From Thunnus maccoyii (taxonomy: Eukaryota > Chordata > Actinopteri > Scombriformes > Scombridae), in the NCBI RefSeq assembly GCF_910596095.1, contig NC_056538.1:9790001-9854000 (forward strand): a DNA stretch of 64,000 nucleotides. Reading direction: 5' to 3'. This document shows, in pieces, positions 58,364 to 64,000 of this stretch. The notes beneath the pieces are model-generated. The model was not told where the DNA came from, ran no database searches, and worked only from the letters and a program-made list of their open reading frames with translations. Each line of letters starts with the position of its first letter. Within the stretch, counting starts at the first letter, position 1. The position numbers and the translations under genes are program-made.

Positions 58364-61300
58364 CATGGTATGTCTGAGTTTTGTCTTAAACTTGTTTATG
58401 ACAGGATCCACCACTGGGTGGCGCTACATGTCAACAATACAATCTTTTATGTGCGCAGCAACACTCAAACTGTCTTCAAATGATATGTAGCATATTACTC
58501 TTGTGAATGAACTCATAATTGAATTTATTATTAATAAATAACAGTTAATTAATATAATAACACAACTCTACACGACAGTAAAAACTGGGATATAGCAGAC
58601 AGGACTGCAGATGCCACGGCAGCCTGAACTCTCCGCGAACCACCGCAGGGGGCCGCGGTCACGTCCACATGTTGTCATGCGGCGTTCCCATATGGCGGCA
58701 GACAGGGAGACCAGGCGAGTGAAACGACACCACGGAGGCCCAGTGTGGGTGCTGCCCACTGTTGAGAGGTTTCAGGAGACGACTGCACTAGAAAACTATG
58801 AGTCATACACTACAGGTTACACTACAGCGATGATGCTTGTCTGTCTTGTTATTGTGCTGGGACTTCAGATGAATGCTGGAAAAATAATAGGATACCAAGC
58901 TCAGCGCAGGAAATAAACAGACTAGATGAGCTCAGTTGAAAGCTGGGATCCCTTGTTGATATCACCTATTAAAATGCAGTTCAGTCAAGCAGAGGAGACA
59001 CAGCTGAAGGGAAGGAGACACGTGAAAGTGGGACTTTATCGCTTTGAAAATGAGCACATAGTATGAAATATACCTTTCACAGGTGTAGCATATAAAACAA
59101 TACAGAATTAGGCACTTTAATGTAAAACATGATCTATTTAAAGTAGTGAATACAGTCACTATGGCTGATCAGAAAAGGTAAAAAGAGAAGCCACCAAGAG
59201 AAATTTAACTTTATCTACAAAGAAATCCAAAAAAACAAAACAAAAAGAAAACATTGCTCGTGCAGCGGGTCCTTACCATGAGCCAGATGGGGTAAGGCAC
59301 CTTTTTGAGGATTTGCGGGGCCTCAGAGGAGACAGACGACACCTCGCTGCACCAGAGCACCGAGTACAGCCAGGGCTCGTTGACAGTGTAGAGTGTGAGG
59401 TTGATGTCGCTATGGGTGAAGTTTCTGAAAGCAATCGCGCACGTTCAGACACATCTTAAAATATAAATCCATGTGTTAAGGGTAACAACCTGATATGTGT
59501 ATGTTTTCTTTGTCAGGTCTGTGTTCCTACCTGATTTCCTGTGGGCTGGCCTGGTTGTATCTGAGCAGCAGCCTGCTGATGCCGTACTCTTCGAGGCTTT
59601 GAGGACTCAGTTTCTCCACTGAGGTCTGGATCAGACCAGGTGCCAGCTGTCTCACCTGAGCTCTGTGCTCATCTGGAGTCCACATCACCTGCACACAGCA
59701 AGTTATGGAGTTATGAATAGCATCGAGTGTAACTGTAAGATGAATTTATAGAGTCATTTTTATATTTAGGGCTACAACTAAATCGACAAACTAATCCTTT
59801 TCATTCCTGATTAATCTGCCGATAAGTAATTGATTAATCATTAGACTATGAAATGTTCAAAACAAGTGAAAAAATGTTGAGATATTCAATTTACTGTCAT
59901 ATATGACAGCAGAAAGTCACATTTGAGAAGCTGAAACCTTATAATATTTATCAAAATAGCTGCAGATTAATTTTCTGTCGACCGACTAATCAATAAATTG
60001 ACTAATCCTTGCAACTCTATTTCCATTATTCACATTTTAACCCATGCTGTTTAAGAAAACACACAGCCAGCCTTCACGCTGCACTGAGGACCATATATGA
60101 TGCTGATTGGGCCGATCTTAACAACCCTTACCAGGCTCTGAGGAACCCCCGACTGCTGCACAGCCTGCAGCGTATCATTGATCCAGCTGTGGTAACAGGG
60201 GTGCTCCAGAGGAGGTCTCCTCAGCCTGAAGACCACTGTGCTATTGTGATAGGAGGCCAGCTTTAGGAGCTGCTCCAGACTGCACACACTCTGGTTGGCG
60301 ATCAGATCCTTCTCTCGCCGGGACAGGCTGTGCAACGTCCAGAAGGGGTCATCCTGAAGCAAAGGGACAGAACCAGTATGAGGATGAAGATGCATTTAAC
60401 ATGGTGAAGCAGTAACACACACCAACTGCTAGAAACGCAATTCTGTTTTTGGAAACATGTAGAAAAACCTGTATTTATTCATAATCCTAATAGGTACTTT
60501 GAATAAAAGCATCCATCTAAGTGTTGTGTAGAGCATTTGGACAACGCCTACAGGAAATAGAAATTGTGGCCTGTCTTTACTCCATATCTTTTCTTATTTT
60601 ACTGCTCCCTCCCCACACTGGAGAAGATGATCAGATGCTCCTTATTTAGGGCTGATGTGCTTCACTTCATTTTACTGAACTCATCATTTGAAATGAGTGG
60701 GCATGTAGGAATCTGACTGACGGTGAATTGTTATAACTACTTACAGAAGTAGTTAAAACTTTCCTTGGAATGCAATCTAGCCCACAAAGTGCAAACACGC
60801 AATGTAAATAGACTGAGGGGGGAAAGTGGCGGAAATAATGCAGAGTCAAACAAATACTGACACAGCTAAGGCTCAACAGCCAAGGCAAAACAAGATTAAC
60901 ACATTTCTTTAGAAACAAAACTACTCTGTTAGAGAATACATTTAGACAATTACATGTAGAAATACTTCCCACAGTAGGAATTATGATGAGTAGTAGGAAT
61001 TATATAGACTGAAACTATTTGGCTGTGGAAGGATTAAGTAGTACACAGCAAAGTAGCACAGTGCGCCAAAAGCAATGAATGTATATATTCTCCTAGTTAC
61101 AGAATATGAAGATTAATTCTGTTTCTGCAGGTAATAGCAAAATGTTACAGTTACATAAGAATACAAAAATGGAGAGGGTTGTTTCTCTATTCTGCAGTAT
61201 CATCTGCATCCAGGCAGGTGTTTTGACAGTGTGGCCCACTAGTCTAGCGCTTCAGGCAGGTTGAAACAAACTCAATTATCTTAAAGCACTAGTTGACCCT

Positions 61301-62389
61301 GATCCGCCTGCATACAGGAGAGGATCTCTAAAGCATCCGTGCTGATGAACCCAGAGGACGTCATGAAGGATCGATGAGCGAGGACAAATACAGTAGTGTA
61401 CGATGACTCGTGACTCGGTGTGACCTTTATCACGCATCACTGCAGCACGACGCACTGTCCGTTAAAGCTGCGACGGCTTCAGAATCGTCTCTGTAGTTCT
61501 ACCTTGAGGAACCACTGTCCTGCGTTGAGCTGCTGCAGATCTGTCCAGTTGAAGAATGAAGCGTCGTCCGTCTGTCTGTCTGGGAAAATTTTCACTATGT
61601 CAGTGGTCCTCCGGAGGGTGCGGTCGTGCATCAGGAAAGGCACTCCGTCTACACTAATGATCAGACAGTGCAAGTCCAGTAGGGAAGGTAGAAAGAGGAG
61701 AGATGATACAGAAAGACATGTTAATAATAGATAAACAGAATCAACTGAAGACTGAGAATTAATTGATTAAAATTAGAATAATGTTCCAATTTTTTGCATT
61801 ATACAATGAGCTACAAAGAATCCTTGATTCTGATTGGCCAGATGTTTTTTACTGTCTTTGGTACAACAGCTTCATCACCATTTACCCCGTCATGGATTAT
61901 CCCTTTACTGACATTAATGCTTTAATTACAAGTGCATTGATCATTTTTATTAGACGTTAATGAGGAGTGATGCATGTGTTTGTTGGCCAGTGGTGTTCAT
62001 CTGTACAAACCATATTAACTTCACATACAGAAGAGGGATTTTCCTCTAATCACACAAATTGTTGCTCAGATTTTTATAATAATTCAAACTGAGCTGCCGT
62101 TTATACTCAAAAAAAGAAAAGAAAAAAAAGGATCACCAACTATCTTGTTTCTCACATGTTAAAGCCGTCAGGGGTAAATGCTTTTAAAATGACATCAGAT
62201 AAGAGCAGAAGAGACAGCAGTTGGTTCGAGGCTAAACTCTTGAAATCACATCAAACGGCATAAAAGAAGGGGAGAGCAGAGGAGACAAGACAAGAGTTTG
62301 GCCCACATGCGAGGCTTTGTAAAATACTGCTGCTCAACATTTGACTACCAAATGACTTCCTTTGATTTTCCTGTGTGGACATGAATGTC

Positions 62390-62431
<42 letters not shown>

Positions 62432-62727
62432 TGTGTCTGGTCTGCAGCAGGAGTGGAGTCTCACTGTCGCTCTGGCTGTCATCAAGTCTAATTACTCGGC
62501 ACAGTCAGGAGCTCACCTGTCAGCGGCGTGCACCAATCGCACACCCATTCACCTCTATTAGGACTGTACAGGCAAAACAAAACACACACACACACACACA
62601 GTGCCAAGGTGGTTGCTAATACATAAAAAAAAGAGTCTGCAACTATTTAAGATGCAAGAGTGTATTTACAATAACTTGAACAAACACTTATACATGTACA
62701 CGCCATCAAACAGCCCCAACATACACA

Positions 62728-62766
<39 letters not shown>

Positions 62767-63456
62767 TACAGTGCAAAGAAACTCCCTTCCATCACCGCAC
62801 GTGCATGAGCAGACACACCCTCTATCCATCGTTCATGACGTCCACTACAGTATCCACCCTTCCCACTTCCTCCCTCTTCCTGCAAGTGTCTCTGAGCTCA
62901 GCCTGTCACCTCCCATTACGTTGATGATGTCATGGCTCCATCTACTGCCGGCTGATCTAGTGATCTGCTGTTGCATCACTTTAGCCTGTTCAATGCTACG
63001 GTCATGTTACTGATGTAGTTAAGTGCTCTGAGTATGTGTTGACATTGTTACTTACTGATTTTGAAATAATATTGTTGCTTTGCCTTGTTCTCTCACAACA
63101 ATTTGTTAAGACTATAGTGTCACATTTTTTTAACATAAATGACGATGATGATAATGATACATTTACATTTTCATGCTTGATATTTATATTAAATTTAAAT
63201 TGGTAACTTTAACATGTGGCCCAGTTCTGCTATTAATATATTTTGGAAAAAAACTGTTTTCTTTACTAATGAAAGAAAACTAGAAAGAGAGAAAAAATCT
63301 AGGGAATATATAACCCCTGTTTTGTTTGGCTTCATCAGTCTGCTGTATAGATGGTGTGTGCACATCTATGTACCTGATAGCTACGTCAGCCTCCAACCCA
63401 GTGACGTTCATCTGCAGAGCTCGCTGGAAGGACCATAGTGTGTTCTCTGGAGCAAG
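54789..63456 (-). CDS. gdpd5: Glycerophosphodiester phosphodiesterase GDPD5/GDE2-like, 3' nine exons
   Basis: Multi-pass membrane ectoenzyme; in GDPD5/GDE2 the extracellular GDPD domain hydrolyses glycerophosphodiesters and releases GPI-anchored proteins. Exons in coding order: 63374-63456, 61503-61653, 60132-60353, 59531-59688, 59277-59424, 58218-58300, 57438-57452, 55687-55799, 54789-54874. Together they give 352 residues with unbroken phase. Seen: LAPENTLWSF, the GLEADVAISVDG segment with Glu and Asp at the metal-ligand positions, FLMHDRTLRRTT, LNAGQWFLK, LTLYTVNEPWLYS, a last membrane helix (SADLISFAVVIGIFIFQ), then the cytosolic SYNPEQIMLSAAVRRSSRD. The tail ends YNYYTNQGISQ and looks shorter than that of human GDPD5. 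The HRGA catalytic exon and earlier membrane segments are not in the window. It converges on hspa13. The GDPD5 assignment over GDPD2/GDPD4 rests on the juxtamembrane and C-terminal match. Confidence 0.9.
55376..55426. repeat. (AGG)n trinucleotide tract
   Basis: Purine-only GAGGAGGAGG and GGAAGAGG units in the last intron of the gdpd5-like gene. Confidence 0.9.
56190..56395. repeat. Possible dispersed repeat fragment
   Basis: CTTTATAAAAGCTTTATAAG, TGGTTAATAAACCATTTACT and AAATGCTTAATAAGTTAATA resemble a common fish repeat built of TTAATAA modules. Weak call; it lies in a gdpd5-like intron. Confidence 0.35.
57438..57452 (-). other. gdpd5: 15-nt micro-exon of the gdpd5-like gene
   Basis: CTATCACATGATCAG on the minus strand lies between a ctctcag acceptor and a gtaact donor. 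It completes the AA left by the preceding exon and ends with AG for the next, giving NYHMIR. This matches the NYHLIR that I recall after the last membrane helix in mammalian GDPD5. Without it the frame is kept but the residues just inside the membrane change. Confidence 0.85.
58307..58361. repeat. (AC)n microsatellite abutting a gdpd5-like exon
   Basis: About 27 AC units begin 7 bp from the exon edge at 58300. On the coding strand this is a GT tract running up to the acceptor. Confidence 0.97.
59765..60030. repeat. Teleost dispersed repeat, copy 2
   Basis: GGGCTACAACTAAATCGAC, ATTAATCTGCCGATAAGTAA, ATTTTCTGTCGACCGACTAA and a partly inverted end (GACTAATCCTTGCAACTCTA) mark the same family as 49675-49985. 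Confidence 0.65.
62392..62428. repeat. (GT)n microsatellite
   Basis: About 18 GT units in the gdpd5-like intron between the exons at 61503 and 63374. Confidence 0.95.
62731..62764. repeat. (AC)n microsatellite
   Basis: About 17 AC units, opposite in sense to the GT tract 300 bp to its left. Confidence 0.95.
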
Positions 63457-64000
63457 CTGAGAACACACAGATACAGTATAAAAGACACATAAGGGATCAT
63501 TACTTGAATGTATTCTACCTCATAGGTGACTTTCTTCCAAATATACTGATATTTTTAAGTATTTAGCAGTATGATATTTTAGCGTCTGCTTTTCCCTACC
63601 GCTAGCCTAACACAGACAGGGGTGTTTTGGGAGACCCACATTCTACCGTCCTTGAAGGCACTTCCTTGACACCAACTACGTCACTGTACGTGTCACATGA
63701 CGGCACTGATGCCGGAAGAACAGCAGATTTTGCAGCTGCGTCTCAGAGACACAGAACAGTGAAAACAACTGTTGTTGTTTTTCACACTATATCGCTAATT
63801 CGGATAGGTAGAGATAAGGTCAGCAAAGTGGAACTTTAAGGTGAAATAATAATGAAAATGCTGAACACAAATCAAAATTGTTTTATTAATTATCAGGAAG
63901 GTTGTTTACCTTGCGAGGCGGCTGGATTCACAAGATCATGACATCACAAGATCACATGAGAATCCATCTTGTCAGGCTTCAAGTTATGCGCTGGCATCAT
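63457..64000. other. Intron of the gdpd5-like gene at the right edge
   Basis: Upstream of the first visible exon. The exon with the HRGA catalytic motif should precede it but is not found before the window ends. Confidence 0.6.

Overview
This is a 64 kb piece of a vertebrate nuclear genome, almost certainly a ray-finned (teleost) fish. Genes are split into short exons with GT-AG introns. The intergenic DNA is rich in CA/GT microsatellites and in fish-type DNA transposons: Tc1-like elements, piggyBac-like TTAA elements and long-inverted-repeat MITEs. I found no bacterial-type operon, CRISPR array, tRNA or rRNA gene.

Layout. (1) 1-20.9 kb, + strand: a P2X ATP-gated channel gene of the P2X5/P2X8 type. 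Exons 2-12 are present and exon 1 is not seen, probably lying left of the window. Intron 2 (8.2 kb) is a transposon graveyard with two Tc1-type elements or fragments, a piggyBac-like repeat, a decayed endogenous retrovirus pol and MITE copies. (2) 20.9-31.1 kb: intergenic DNA with Tc1 and MITE copies and one small three-exon gene (25.0-25.7 kb, +) for a secreted Ly6/uPAR-domain protein. (3) 31.1-46.9 kb, +: samsn1, a SLY-family SH3/SAM adaptor. A phase-consistent set of upstream exons adds a long basic N-terminus; a second start exon at 39.3 kb gives the 350-residue short form. (4) 47.2-51.5 kb, +: hspa13 (Stch), a truncated ER Hsp70, complete in five exons. (5) 54.8-63.5 kb, - strand: the 3' nine exons of a gdpd5-like glycerophosphodiester phosphodiesterase, including a 15-nt micro-exon. 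Its 5' exons lie beyond the right edge.

samsn1 followed by hspa13 in the same orientation matches, as I recall it, the human 21q11 order, so this is conserved microsynteny. hspa13 and the gdpd5-like gene converge. The genes do not form a pathway: an ion channel, a secreted Ly6 protein, an immune-cell adaptor, an ER chaperone and a membrane phosphodiesterase are neighbours by ancestry.

I see no convincing previously undescribed system. The most unusual items are a multi-step template-switch duplication at 4.1-5.7 kb, the phase-consistent long samsn1 N-terminus with an SRSC repeat, the gdpd5 micro-exon, a Tc1 deletion derivative sitting just after the P2X stop codon, and a nested fold-back element in hspa13 intron 2.
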